Positions 26,746 through 36,054 are shown, counted from the stretch's first letter. The stretch: 64,000 nucleotides of DNA from DATFVA01 sp963832355 (GCA_963832355.1 CAWHTX010000014.1:558001-622000); one strand, 5' to 3'. Translations and numbers: made by a program. The notes: generated by a model not told the origin, from the sequence alone.

Positions 26746-26750
26746 CACGC

Positions 26751-28034
26751 TTATTCGGACGATTCTTTTTCAATCAGTACCTTCATAATCCTTTTTTTAA
26801 GGACTTCTTTTACTGTAAACTTATGGTTTTCCAATTCAAATGAGTAGCCCTCTTTAGGAATATGTCCCGCATAGTTCAGAACAAGTCCGGCAACTGTTTC
26901 ATAATCCTCATTTTCCGGTTTGATATTAGTATTCAGGAGTTCATTCAGATCATCGATTGAAAGTTTTCCCAGCACCATAAAACTGCGGGCATTTATTTTG
27001 CTAACCGGGTTCTCTTCCTTATCGTATTCATCCCTGATTTCGCCTATAATCTCTTCAATAATATCCTCAAGGGTAATGAGTCCGGCCGTACCGCCGTATT
27101 CATCCACGACAATTGATATATGCATTTTCTTTTCCTGGAGCTCCTGCATCAGCGTACTAATCAGCTTTGTCCTCGGAATAAACAAAGCCTTGCGTGCGAT
27201 CTTTTCGGGTGAAAACTGTCTGCGCAGATCTTCGTTCTGAATATAAGGCAGAAGATCTTTCGCATATACAACACCGATAATATCATCCAGTCCGTTCCTG
27301 TATAACGGCAGTCTGCTGTGACCTGAATTTGAAATGATCTGCAGAAGTTCATTAAAATCAGTTTCGGATGAAACAGCTACCATATCAACACGGGGAGTCA
27401 TTACCTCATGAACAGCCACAGTTCGGAAACTTACAATGCTGCTGATCAATCCATGCTCTTCCTCTATAATTGTTCCCCTCTCGTGACTCAGGTTTGCAAG
27501 CTCGGCCAGTTCTTCAGGCAGAATTGCCGACTTTGATTTATCAAAATGCATCCGCGAGACCGACGATTTTATGATTTCTGTAAGGGTTTCGGCAACAGGA
27601 TAGAGGAGTACATTTATCCAGTAAAGGGGTATACATACAATGCGTGAAAATGTAAGAGGATTTTTATTCGCCCAGACTTTAGGAGTTAGTTCACCGAAAA
27701 GGACAATTAATATTGTTAACAGAACAATTTGAACTGTAAGAGCAAGATCTCTAGGATAGTCAAATAATACCGCGGCCTTCAGTGTAAGCATCACTGCTAT
27801 TATTGAAGCAGCCACATTCACTACTGTGTTCCCTATAAGGATAGTTACAAGAAGCCTTCTGGGGTGTTCGAGCAAAAGCAGCAGGTATCTGCCGGTAATG
27901 GGACTTCCGGCGAGATTGTTTTTTAACTTTCTCCTGTCCAGCGAAAAAAGAGCGACTTCAGAACCTGAAAAAAAAGCCGAAAGTATAAAAAGTATTAAGA
28001 GAAAAATGAGCTTGATTTGCCAGCCAACGTCCAA
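26751..28034 (-). CDS. CorC/HlyC-type transporter-associated protein (DUF21 + CBS + CorC_HlyC)
   Basis: 427 aa with three parts: an N-terminal DUF21/CNNM membrane region with four hydrophobic segments (about 1-170, including AFFSGSEVALFSLDRRKL), a tandem CBS pair at about 205-330 (TPRVDMVAVSSETDFNEL, SRLPLYRNGLDDIIGVVYAK, VVDEYGGTAGLITLEDIIEE), and a C-terminal CorC_HlyC domain. Related proteins are implicated in magnesium/cobalt efflux or cyclic-nucleotide-type sensing; the old name hemolysin is misleading. The start is TTG at 28034, in front of the conserved membrane domain, without a visible ribosome site. Confidence 0.9.
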   Translation of the reverse strand: MDVGWQIKLIFLLILFILSAFFSGSEVALFSLDRRKLKNNLAGSPITGRYLLLLLEHPRRLLVTILIGNTVVNVAASIIAVMLTLKAAVLFDYPRDLALTVQIVLLTILIVLFGELTPKVWANKNPLTFSRIVCIPLYWINVLLYPVAETLTEIIKSSVSRMHFDKSKSAILPEELAELANLSHERGTIIEEEHGLISSIVSFRTVAVHEVMTPRVDMVAVSSETDFNELLQIISNSGHSRLPLYRNGLDDIIGVVYAKDLLPYIQNEDLRRQFSPEKIARKALFIPRTKLISTLMQELQEKKMHISIVVDEYGGTAGLITLEDIIEEIIGEIRDEYDKEENPVSKINARSFMVLGKLSIDDLNELLNTNIKPENEDYETVAGLVLNYAGHIPKEGYSFELENHKFTVKEVLKKRIMKVLIEKESSE

Positions 28035-28069
28035 TAATTAATTCATTCCTGCATTGTTATACAATCTTA

Positions 28070-28486
28070 TTAAAAAGGTAGATCATTGTTATCATCTGTC
28101 TCAACGGACGGTTCTGAAGGAGAAGACTCGTTACTACCACCAAATGAGCTATCTCCCGTCCCATCCAGCGGGATCAGTTTTTCAGAAATAACATCTGTAA
28201 AATATCTTTTAATGCCTTCTTTATCTGTATAATCCCTCTTGGATATCCGTCCCTCAACATAAAATTTCTTTCCTTTTTTCAGGTTTTCCTTAAAAAAGTC
28301 TGACAGGTTAAAACAGGTAACATTGTGCCAGGTTGTTTCATCCACCCAGTTGCCATCTTTACCTTTATACCTGTAATTAGTAGCAAGAGTAAAACTTGTT
28401 ACAGAAACATTATTCGTAGTAAACCTGGTTTCACAATCTTTTCCCAGATGTCCAATAAGCATTACTTTATTTAACGAAAATGCCAT
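28070..28486 (-). CDS. ssb: Single-stranded DNA-binding protein
   Basis: 138 aa with an OB fold covering about 1-105 (KVMLIGHLGKDCETRFTTNN, then TLATNYRYKGKDGNWVDETT and VEGRISKRDYTDKEG). A short flexible linker and the acidic protein-interaction tail ETDDNNDLPF follow, matching the canonical D-D-x-x-P-F tip. The ATG is at 28486 with GGGAG upstream at a slightly long spacing of about 9 nt. The Bacteroidota-type chain is shorter than E. coli SSB. The 192 bp upstream (28487-28678) contain an inverted repeat but no gene. Confidence 0.95.
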   Translation of the reverse strand: MAFSLNKVMLIGHLGKDCETRFTTNNVSVTSFTLATNYRYKGKDGNWVDETTWHNVTCFNLSDFFKENLKKGKKFYVEGRISKRDYTDKEGIKRYFTDVISEKLIPLDGTGDSSFGGSNESSPSEPSVETDDNNDLPF

Positions 28487-28607
28487 TAATACTAACTCCC
28501 GTTTTTTTTGATTTCAAGTTCGAATTTAATAATTGTTTTTAAATAATACTATTTCCCCAAAATTTCAGCACTTTTATTTATTTGCAAGAGACGTTCAGTA
28601 TTTCTCT

Positions 28608-28638
28608 CCCGACCCGAATTTTATACATACGGGCCGGG
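28608..28638. repeat. GC-rich inverted repeat between ssb and the SPOR gene
   Basis: CCCGACCCG at 28608-28616 and CGGGCCGGG at 28630-28638 form a 9-bp stem (one G-T wobble in RNA) around a 13-nt AT-rich loop. It is much more GC-rich than its surroundings. No T tract follows on either strand, so a simple intrinsic terminator is not shown; it could end transcription of the SPOR gene, insulate ssb, or be a binding site. Confidence 0.5.
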
Positions 28639-28678
28639 ATCGAAATTACTTAAACCCTTTAGAGATAACCATTTAAGT

Positions 28679-29095
28679 TTATTTATAAATTGTCAGTATC
28701 CATGCATCCCTGAATTTTTCTTTTTTCCAGAGATCATTTCGTACGGCTTCTGCCTCTGTCCTTGATGTGTAATAATGCGAAAGCTGAACAACATAAAGGT
28801 TATTCTGCCTGCTGAACGAAGTTTTGACATCAAAAGGGAGAAGTTGTTTACTCTCTTCAGCAAACCTTTGGGCCCTGTCTTTCGTTGTAAATGCCCCGAT
28901 CTGAACAACATAATATGTCATACCCATATCAGGATATTCAAGAGCCGGTATTTCTTCGCCTTCAGAACCAGGTGCTGAATCGAAGACATAAACACTATCC
29001 TTACCGGTATCTGTATCCTGTACCTGCTGGGAAGTTGAACATCCGCCTAAATAGATCAGGGATAAAATGATCATCAACATTTTTATTGTCTTCAT
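28679..29095 (-). CDS. SPOR-domain lipoprotein
   Basis: 138 aa. A lipoprotein signal with lipobox LGGC (Cys19 after LSLIYLGG), a linker of about 35 acidic residues, and a C-terminal SPOR domain (YYVVQIGAFTTKDRAQRFAE, then NLYVVQLSHYYTSRTEAEAV). SPOR domains bind denuded glycan strands of septal peptidoglycan, so a role at the division site or in peptidoglycan turnover is likely. The ATG at 29095 has GAGA upstream. It follows the SGNH lipoprotein gene by 37 nt. Confidence 0.9.
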   Translation of the reverse strand: MKTIKMLMIILSLIYLGGCSTSQQVQDTDTGKDSVYVFDSAPGSEGEEIPALEYPDMGMTYYVVQIGAFTTKDRAQRFAEESKQLLPFDVKTSFSRQNNLYVVQLSHYYTSRTEAEAVRNDLWKKEKFRDAWILTIYK

Positions 29096-29132
29096 AACAT
29101 TCTCGCTAATTCTGTCATAAACTTAATTCATA

Positions 29133-30440
29133 CTAAAAATTAATGTTTTTAGGGAAATTAATAATTTTACCCATGCCGCCATGTATGACCAGGCTTCCCG
29201 GAATATTGGCAACATCTACCAGCGGCACATTTGCATTAAAATTACTATTGATAGACTTAATAAATTCATTTGCAATCAGCGCCTGGCCCTGATATGTTGG
29301 ATGTATACCATCCAGAGAGATGAGATTTCCGGTCACGTAGGTTGTTTTAAACGGAATACCATCAATAACTGTCCCTCCTGTTGCTTCGGACTCTTTAATT
29401 TGCTTGAAGAAACTATACAGGTCAACAAGAGCAAAACCTTTTGCCCTTGCGACATTGCTTATGGCACTGTTGTATCCGGCGACTGCAGCGTTTAAATTCG
29501 AGAATTCAGTTTGGTCAAGTATGTACTGATTCGGTAATGGAGCCTGAGGTGAAAACCCAATTCCAGTCGGATTACCGCTTGCATCGTAGAGGACTGATAG
29601 AGCAGTCAGCAGAACGTAATTTTTAGTTAAATCCATCGCTACAGTATCACCCGTAGAGGATACTCCGTAAATCGCAGAAACTCCTCCCATTAATAATTGG
29701 CCGCCAACGGTTTCCAGGAAAGCTCTGTCCATATCTTCAGGAATAGTACCAATGGCAACTTTGCAGCCAAGACTCGCGATACTGTCTGCAATCTGATTCA
29801 GCATGAATGTAAAGTTCTGTACCGGTGTAAATGGTATTAAGCCACCGCTCGAGGCATATATCAGTGCATCATTGCTACCGATCCACAATGTAAGAAAAGT
29901 CGGGTGCATTGCTTTAGCCTGCTGGAACTGGGTCCCCTGACCTCTTAATACCAGATCAAAAAACGGAATTGGCTGACCCACAATCGGAAGCAGTGAATAA
30001 TAGCAAGTTGTGGCGCTTGTTGCATTTAGTACATCATATACATATGCAGAAGGAATACCCAGGTTATTATACAGTCCATTGTAATTAGAGTTCAAAGGAC
30101 TGCCTGTAGCAGTATTTGTTGTTGTAGCAAAAGGACTTACAGAAGCAACTTCCAGTCTTCCTCCGGTAAGACTTAAACCGGGATCAGAAACCAGCGGCTG
30201 CACAAATTGGGTCCCGACCTGTTTTGCGATCAGATTACCATAAGAATATTCCTGAGCACTCTCATATAAAGCACTAGACTGATATCCTGCTGTGAGGCTG
30301 TTACCTATCGTAACGAACCTTGTAAAGTCAGCTCCTCCGTTAACGGGTTGAGGCCCGGTCAGATCAGTTCTCTCTTTACAGCCGAAGAACATCAACAAGG
30401 GCAGGAGGATGAGAAGCAGTATTTTATAATAATTTTTCAT
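29133..30440 (-). CDS. SGNH/GDSL-type esterase lipoprotein
   Basis: 435 aa from the ATG at 30440, chosen because AGAAGG lies 8 nt upstream and a lipoprotein signal follows (lipobox FFGC, Cys21); longer in-frame readings run into the FadL gene. Catalytic blocks are visible: FVTIGNSLTAGY (GNSL in place of GDSL, nucleophile Ser), LWIGSNDAL (block III, G-x-N-D) and SLDGIHPTYQGQALIANE (D-x-x-H). So an active ester hydrolase anchored to the outer membrane is likely. It sits 16 nt downstream of a FadL-type porin, which suggests hydrolysis of an extracellular lipid ester followed by fatty-acid uptake; this is inference from context. Confidence 0.85.
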   Translation of the reverse strand: MKNYYKILLLILLPLLMFFGCKERTDLTGPQPVNGGADFTRFVTIGNSLTAGYQSSALYESAQEYSYGNLIAKQVGTQFVQPLVSDPGLSLTGGRLEVASVSPFATTTNTATGSPLNSNYNGLYNNLGIPSAYVYDVLNATSATTCYYSLLPIVGQPIPFFDLVLRGQGTQFQQAKAMHPTFLTLWIGSNDALIYASSGGLIPFTPVQNFTFMLNQIADSIASLGCKVAIGTIPEDMDRAFLETVGGQLLMGGVSAIYGVSSTGDTVAMDLTKNYVLLTALSVLYDASGNPTGIGFSPQAPLPNQYILDQTEFSNLNAAVAGYNSAISNVARAKGFALVDLYSFFKQIKESEATGGTVIDGIPFKTTYVTGNLISLDGIHPTYQGQALIANEFIKSINSNFNANVPLVDVANIPGSLVIHGGMGKIINFPKNINF

Positions 30441-30456
30441 TTTATATCCTTCTCTT

Positions 30457-31677
30457 TTAAAATCCATATGATAAACTAATTGCTCCGATATTGGCGCTGG
30501 AATTATACGTACCGTTAAAGTATTCGACAGAATTATCAACGGTGAGCTGGCTGGCAAAAATATGGAGGTAAGAAGCACTTATACCAAAATTATCAACAAC
30601 CTTCACATTAAATCCAATACTTAAGCCGAACCTGTTGGCATCCGGCAGTGAAGGATTCAGGTATTCCGGTTTTACCGGGTTTTTATCAAAGTATATACCG
30701 GCCAGGACATCAAACTGTTTACTCAGCGCAATCTCGCTTCCTAATCTTACTATGTATGAATCATCATACAGTCTTGGACTAGCAAGATCGGGAAAATTCG
30801 GATTAGCAAAATCTACTGCGAGTGTATCGTAGCTTGACCATCCTACATACTGGAAGTCAGCACTGAATTTAAGTTCAGGGAGAACATCATAAGCAACACC
30901 GAAAGCAAGGTTGAACGGAGTGGTCAATTTTGCGGTAATATCACCGTTCGGCAGCCGGCTTTCAAGCTGTGACTGACTTGTCGTTGAGGTTGCGGTTCCC
31001 TTAAAGTCAAATTTTATCTGACTGTGGAAAGAAACACCGAAAGAAAGTGTTTCAAGTGGTTTATACATTAAACCTAAATTGTATCCATATGCCGCATTAT
31101 CGTCTCCCTTCAATTGAACGAAAGCATCACCCTCAAAAGGAGCCTGTGAATTTTTCCTCGTTATTTCAACATTAGAAAAACTATAAACAAATGCTGCACT
31201 AACTGACAAGCCGTCTGTTATTTGGTAAGCAACAACTGGAGAAACAGTGAATACCATAAGTTCAGTTTTTAGTGCAAGGTATTTTCCAACCCAGTCATCT
31301 GCCCATTGGGTACCAAGGCCAAACGGAACTGTAAATCCTAATCCCACTGCCCAATCTTTATTTATCTTGTACGAACCGAAAAAATGAGGAGGATAAAAAA
31401 CCTGTTCATCCGTCTTGTATTCGGTTATCTGAGGACTGATACCCCGGAATGTTGATGCGGGTGAAATCAAAGTACCCCCAAGGATAAAATTAAATCCCGA
31501 TAGCTGAGTCAAACCGGCACCATTCCAGTAAATCGCCGTCGGATCATCAGCAACGGCCGTAAACGCCCCGCCCATTCCCATTGCTTTTGCTCCGTGCTCA
31601 TTTAACTGGAACCCTCCTGCGAAGGCCTGGCTGTAACACAGGAAGATCATGAATAGAAAGCTGCTTATTGTTTTCAA
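30457..31677 (-). CDS. FadL/OmpP1-type outer-membrane transport protein
   Basis: 406 aa. Signal peptide (TISSFLFMIFLCYSQAFA) directly followed by the family hallmark GGFQLNEHGAKAMGMGGAFT and the segment AVADDPTAIYWNGAGLTQLSG, corresponding to the N-terminal hatch of FadL channels. The rest is a beta barrel with repeated aromatic strand ends and terminates in AISLSYGF with a C-terminal Phe. These porins let hydrophobic molecules such as long-chain fatty acids or aromatic hydrocarbons pass the outer membrane. The start is TTG at 31677, supported by AGGTGG a few bases upstream. Confidence 0.93.
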   Translation of the reverse strand: MKTISSFLFMIFLCYSQAFAGGFQLNEHGAKAMGMGGAFTAVADDPTAIYWNGAGLTQLSGFNFILGGTLISPASTFRGISPQITEYKTDEQVFYPPHFFGSYKINKDWAVGLGFTVPFGLGTQWADDWVGKYLALKTELMVFTVSPVVAYQITDGLSVSAAFVYSFSNVEITRKNSQAPFEGDAFVQLKGDDNAAYGYNLGLMYKPLETLSFGVSFHSQIKFDFKGTATSTTSQSQLESRLPNGDITAKLTTPFNLAFGVAYDVLPELKFSADFQYVGWSSYDTLAVDFANPNFPDLASPRLYDDSYIVRLGSEIALSKQFDVLAGIYFDKNPVKPEYLNPSLPDANRFGLSIGFNVKVVDNFGISASYLHIFASQLTVDNSVEYFNGTYNSSANIGAISLSYGF

Positions 31678-31722
31678 GGTTCCACCTATTATTAGTTAGT
31701 ATGTTTCTGGTAAGCCTATATA

Positions 31723-32223
31723 TTATTCAACAGTAAAAAGAATTGCTCCCTTGTCCACCGGGGTGTTCTCCGTAACCTTCACTTCTTTAATAGAGCCGGA
31801 AAAGGGGGATTTTATATCATTTTCCATTTTCATCGCCTCTAAAATAATTATAGATTCTCCTTTTTCCACATTTTCCCCGACATTTTTTTTAACTTTTAGT
31901 ATCATTCCGGGCATCGGAGCTTTTACTTCCATTTTGTGGTTGAACTCAGATGACTGTTCGATCAGACTTGATGCCCGTTCCTGAAGTCCCGTTCTTACAG
32001 TAACATCAATTACTTTTCCGTTTATGAAAACCGAGTATTGGTCAGTATCTTTTCTTTTTGCAGATATCTCATATATCTTGTTTGCTATTCTCAATACAAA
32101 ATCGTTTTTGCCAATCTCAATAACTTCATAGTGATATTTTTTATCACCCAGAGAAACTTCAGAATTTTCACTAATTCCTACAGTGGTTTTTCTATTCCCG
32201 AATGTAACTACAAATTCATTCAT
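31723..32223 (-). CDS. Biotin carboxyl carrier protein of an acyl-CoA carboxylase
   Basis: 166 aa. The C-terminal biotinyl domain has the recognition site ILEAMKMENDIKSPFSG with the biotinylated Lys132. A flexible linker and an N-terminal beta-rich domain of about 90 residues precede it. The domain is closer to the carrier portion of acetyl/propionyl-CoA carboxylase alpha chains (M-K-M-E-N-D-I) than to bacterial AccB (E-A-M-K-M-x-N-E). The ATG at 32223 lies within the end of accC, an 8-nt overlap implying coupling. No carboxyltransferase subunit is present in the window. Confidence 0.9.
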   Translation of the reverse strand: MNEFVVTFGNRKTTVGISENSEVSLGDKKYHYEVIEIGKNDFVLRIANKIYEISAKRKDTDQYSVFINGKVIDVTVRTGLQERASSLIEQSSEFNHKMEVKAPMPGMILKVKKNVGENVEKGESIIILEAMKMENDIKSPFSGSIKEVKVTENTPVDKGAILFTVE

Positions 32224-33697
32224 TAAGCTGATTTATCCATTTATTGATGTTTGACATTTTTGCTGAGCGGCCGTTATTTGAAGCGCTGTTCCTGTTCTTA
32301 AGCCATGCTGTAAATATTGAAACCGCTTCCACAATGTCTTCATTTTCTTCAGTTGAAAACCTGAATTCCTTTTCAAGAAAATTTATATCAAAATCTCCGT
32401 TGATGAATTTAGGATGACTAAAAATTTCCTTGAGGAATGATATATTAGATATTACACCGAATATTTTATACTCACTCAGAGCCCTTTTCATCCTTTCAAT
32501 TGCACTATTCCTGTCTTTAGCCCAGCAGACAAGCTTTGCAACAAGAGGATCGTAGTAAATTGAAATTTCCGATCCTCTGCCAAATCCTTCGTCTACCCTG
32601 ACTCCGGGACCTGAAGGTGATAGATACTCATCCAGCCGACCTGTTGAAGGAAGGAAATTATTATCCGGATCTTCAGCATAAATTCTGCTTTCAAGAGCGT
32701 GTCCGCTTATTCTTAGATCCTCCTGGTTAAATGAAAGAGGTTTTCCGTCAGCTATGGAGATCTGTTCCTTTACCAGGTCTATTCCGCTTATCAGTTCTGT
32801 TACCGGATGTTCAACCTGCAGTCTCGTGTTCATCTCCAGGAAGTAGAACGATTTATTACGGTCCATCAGGAATTCAACAGTACCTGCGTTGTAATATTCG
32901 CATGCTTTTGCAGCATTTATCGCAGCTGTGGTTATCTTTTCCCGCGTTTCCGGATCAACAAAGGATGACGGTGCCTCTTCTATGATTTTCTGGTGTCTTC
33001 TCTGGATTGAACACTCCCTCTCAAAAAGATGCGCATAATTTCCATGTTTATCCGCAATTACCTGGACTTCTATATGTTTCGGATTCTCAATAAACTTCTC
33101 AATATATATTGAGTCATCGCCAAATGCTTTGAGTGCTTCCCGTTGAGTTGATTCAAAAGCAGATTCAAATTCTATAGACGAATTTATCCGTCTCATACCT
33201 TTTCCGCCGCCTCCTGCAGAAGCTTTAAGGAGGACCGGGTAAGTTATATCTTCAGCTATTTTTATTCCTTCTTTAACCGAGTTTATTGCTTCAGTTGTTC
33301 CCGGAACGATCGGTACCTTATTCTTCTGCATTATCTGCCTGGCGGCAGTTTTGCTGCCCATTAAACCTACAGAAGCAGATGAAGGACCGATAAATATTAT
33401 TCCCGCGTCTTCAACCATTTTAATAAAATCTGCATTCTCAGAAAAGAAACCATAACCGGGATGGATTGCATCAGCACCGGCTTTTACAGCTGTATCAATT
33501 ATTTTTTGCTTATTGAGATAAGATTCGGACGATTGAGCAGCTCCGATATGATATGATTCATCTGCAAGCCGGGTGTGGAGAGAAGTCTTATCGGCATCAG
33601 AATAAACAGCGGCCGAGACTATGCCCAATTCCTTGCAGGCTCTAATGATCCTTACTGCAATTTCTCCCCTGTTGGCAATCAGTATTTTTTTAATCAA
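32216..33697 (-). CDS. accC: Acyl-CoA carboxylase biotin carboxylase subunit
   Basis: ATP-dependent carboxylation of biotin on the carrier protein. 493 aa. The preATP-grasp start KKILIANRGEIAVRIIRACK, the ATP-grasp glycine loop KASAGGGGKGMRRI, the FERECSIQRRHQKIIEEAP segment and EMNTRLQVEHPVTELI are all intact. The extra C-terminal 40 residues past the normal AccC end are low-complexity (NSASNNG). Starts at TTG 33697, dictated by the conserved N-terminus and with AGTAGG upstream; 8 nt after mutS2. Confidence 0.95.
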   Translation of the reverse strand: MIKKILIANRGEIAVRIIRACKELGIVSAAVYSDADKTSLHTRLADESYHIGAAQSSESYLNKQKIIDTAVKAGADAIHPGYGFFSENADFIKMVEDAGIIFIGPSSASVGLMGSKTAARQIMQKNKVPIVPGTTEAINSVKEGIKIAEDITYPVLLKASAGGGGKGMRRINSSIEFESAFESTQREALKAFGDDSIYIEKFIENPKHIEVQVIADKHGNYAHLFERECSIQRRHQKIIEEAPSSFVDPETREKITTAAINAAKACEYYNAGTVEFLMDRNKSFYFLEMNTRLQVEHPVTELISGIDLVKEQISIADGKPLSFNQEDLRISGHALESRIYAEDPDNNFLPSTGRLDEYLSPSGPGVRVDEGFGRGSEISIYYDPLVAKLVCWAKDRNSAIERMKRALSEYKIFGVISNISFLKEIFSHPKFINGDFDINFLEKEFRFSTEENEDIVEAVSIFTAWLKNRNSASNNGRSAKMSNINKWINQLNE

Positions 33698-33705
33698 AAT
33701 AGTAC

Positions 33706-36054
33706 CTACTTAAATTCAGCAATTGTAATACCATCACCACCGTTTTCAATGGGAGCGAAGTGAAACGAATTTATATTATCATAATTTTTCAAAAGACGTT
33801 GAACCATTTCCTTTAATGCACCTGTTCCTTTACCATGGAGAATCTCTACATGGTCAAGACCAGAAGAGTAAGCTCCGTCAAGGAATCTGATCACCTCAAA
33901 CTCAGCCTGGTCGGCCCTCTCACCACGGATATCAATTCTAACCTGCTGTCCGGAAGTGTCAAATGAGTAAGAACTGTAATTACTTTCTTCTTTCTTTTCC
34001 TTTTTCGCAGGAATGAGTTCATCAGTATTTATCTTCATTTTCAGATTACCGCTGAGGATAGTGGCCTTCTTTTTATTCTGTGAAATATCCAGAATCTTTC
34101 CTTTTGTGTTCGTATTTCGAACAGCCACAAAATCTCCAGGTATAAAATCAAATTTTTCTTCTTTTTTATCAACTGTTTCAGTAAATAATTCTTTATTTCT
34201 TTCCTTGAGCTCCTTAACGATCTGCTGCGAAGATTTGATTATATCTTTTCGTGCATTCGATTCTTTAAGAGATTTAATCACCTCTTCAATTTTCCTGTTT
34301 ACCCCTTTAAGATAATTGTCTGCTTCGAGCTTAGCATGTTTCAGGATCTCTTTTTTCTCGCTGTTAAGCTGATCAATATTCTTTTTGTAAAGATTTGAAA
34401 GACCTGTAAGTCTAGTATTTTCGATTTCTGAATTCTTAAGCTTTTCCTCAAGTTCACGGGATTTTGTCTCTATGTCTACCAGGAACTTCTCTATATTATG
34501 TTTTCCCGAATCGAGGTTCTCTTTCGCTATACTGAGAAATTCCTCATCAAATCCGATCCTCTTTGCTATTTCAAAGGCATAGCTGGATCCGGGAATTCCC
34601 TGTTTGAAGGTATAAGTAGGTCTCAGGTTCCTTGTATCGAATTCCATAGCCGCGTTCTGAAATCCCGGTATATCATTGGCAAAGAGTTTAAGACTGCCAT
34701 GGTGTGTCGACGCAAGTACAACCGAACCTTTGTTCTTCAGCATGAGCAGCACTGCAGAAGCCAGTGCAGAACCTTCGGCCGGATCAGTACCGGTACCTAT
34801 TTCGTCCAGCAGAACCAGTGACCTGGCTGTAGCTTTCATCAAAATATCTTTGATGTTTGAAAGGTGTGAACTGAAAGTAGATAAGTCATCTTCAATCGAC
34901 TGTTCATCACCTATGTCGACAAGGATTTTATCAAAGAAATGAAAATTTGAATCCGGATCAGCCGGAATGTGGATCCCTGACATAACCATCAATGAAAGTA
35001 TCCCTATAGTTTTAAGGACAACAGTTTTTCCGCCGGCATTCGGACCTGTAATTATTATCAGTTTCTGATCATTTACCGAAAGATTAAGCGGTACAGTCTC
35101 TTCTCTTCCCAGTCTTTTTAGAAGTATTGGATGTCTGCCGCGGGATATAGTGAAAGGTTTATCATTATCCATTTCAGGGAAGGATCCAATTACTTCAATT
35201 GAATACCTCGCTCTGGCGAATATAGAATCGATCTCAGCTATGGTCTCCATAGCGGTTTTCAGGCTGACGCTTTCCTTGCCGATCAGCTTAGTAATTTCTT
35301 TAAGAAGACGCTCTATCTCCCTTCTCTCAGCAAAGGATAGAGAGATAATGTCATTGTTAAGTTCAAGTGTTTCTTCCGGTTCGATATAAACCGTCTGACC
35401 GGTGGAAGATTCAGAGTGTATAAAACCTTTTATATGACGTTTATGCTCCGCTTTAACGGGGATTACTATTCTGCCGTCCCTGAGAGTAAGATAATCCTCG
35501 CGCACAATATCATTTTCAGCAAGGGATTTGACCAAACGGTTAACCGATCTTACAAGTTCGTCGCGTTTACTGTTAATATCCTTCTTTATTCCTGCCAGTT
35601 TTGGACTGGCATTATCCTTAACCTCACCATTCTCATTAATGATTTTTGAGATATGATGTTCAAAAAGTTTATCGACGAATAATGTCCCTGATAATTTATG
35701 AAGATCCGGTGCAATATCAGAATGGTTCTTAAGAAACTGAAAAAGGTTTCTTGAAACTTCTGCCAGCCGGAGTATTTCAAGTATCTTTTTGCTGTCAAGC
35801 ACCGCTCCCTCGATACGGCTTTGTGATAAAGAGTTATCAAGATCGGGTATATATTCGAATGGCGGCGCATTTCGTGAAATGAGAATTTCTTTAGCCTCGT
35901 TTACATAATCACCTTCTATCCTGATCAGGTTAATATTAGCGAGAGGCTTAAGTTCAGAAACTTTTAATTTACCCTTTTCGGTTGTCGAATATTTTGCGAC
36001 GAACTGAAGTACTTTCTGAAATTCCAGTTTGTCGGGAACCTGATGGTCAATCAT
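33706..36054 (-). CDS. mutS2: MutS2 ATPase with C-terminal Smr nuclease domain
   Basis: 782 aa. Core MutS-type ATPase with Walker A GPNAGGKT at 337-344, DEIGTGTDPAEGSALA and STHHGS. A long coiled coil at about 510-640 is followed by the KOW-like segment and the Smr domain at about 705-782 (VRIDIRGERADQAEFEVIRF, VEILHGKGTGALKEMV). MutS2 acts in suppression of recombination and, in some bacteria, in rescue of collided ribosomes. The Smr motif H-G-K-G-T-G-x-L is intact. The ATG lies in the end of cvpA (8-nt overlap). Confidence 0.95.
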   Translation of the reverse strand: MIDHQVPDKLEFQKVLQFVAKYSTTEKGKLKVSELKPLANINLIRIEGDYVNEAKEILISRNAPPFEYIPDLDNSLSQSRIEGAVLDSKKILEILRLAEVSRNLFQFLKNHSDIAPDLHKLSGTLFVDKLFEHHISKIINENGEVKDNASPKLAGIKKDINSKRDELVRSVNRLVKSLAENDIVREDYLTLRDGRIVIPVKAEHKRHIKGFIHSESSTGQTVYIEPEETLELNNDIISLSFAERREIERLLKEITKLIGKESVSLKTAMETIAEIDSIFARARYSIEVIGSFPEMDNDKPFTISRGRHPILLKRLGREETVPLNLSVNDQKLIIITGPNAGGKTVVLKTIGILSLMVMSGIHIPADPDSNFHFFDKILVDIGDEQSIEDDLSTFSSHLSNIKDILMKATARSLVLLDEIGTGTDPAEGSALASAVLLMLKNKGSVVLASTHHGSLKLFANDIPGFQNAAMEFDTRNLRPTYTFKQGIPGSSYAFEIAKRIGFDEEFLSIAKENLDSGKHNIEKFLVDIETKSRELEEKLKNSEIENTRLTGLSNLYKKNIDQLNSEKKEILKHAKLEADNYLKGVNRKIEEVIKSLKESNARKDIIKSSQQIVKELKERNKELFTETVDKKEEKFDFIPGDFVAVRNTNTKGKILDISQNKKKATILSGNLKMKINTDELIPAKKEKKEESNYSSYSFDTSGQQVRIDIRGERADQAEFEVIRFLDGAYSSGLDHVEILHGKGTGALKEMVQRLLKNYDNINSFHFAPIENGGDGITIAEFK

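Noticed and set aside
30441..30578. Longer N-terminus for the SGNH protein starting at 30578
   Set aside because: This would overlap the FadL gene; the ATG at 30440 has a ribosome site and is followed at once by a lipoprotein signal.
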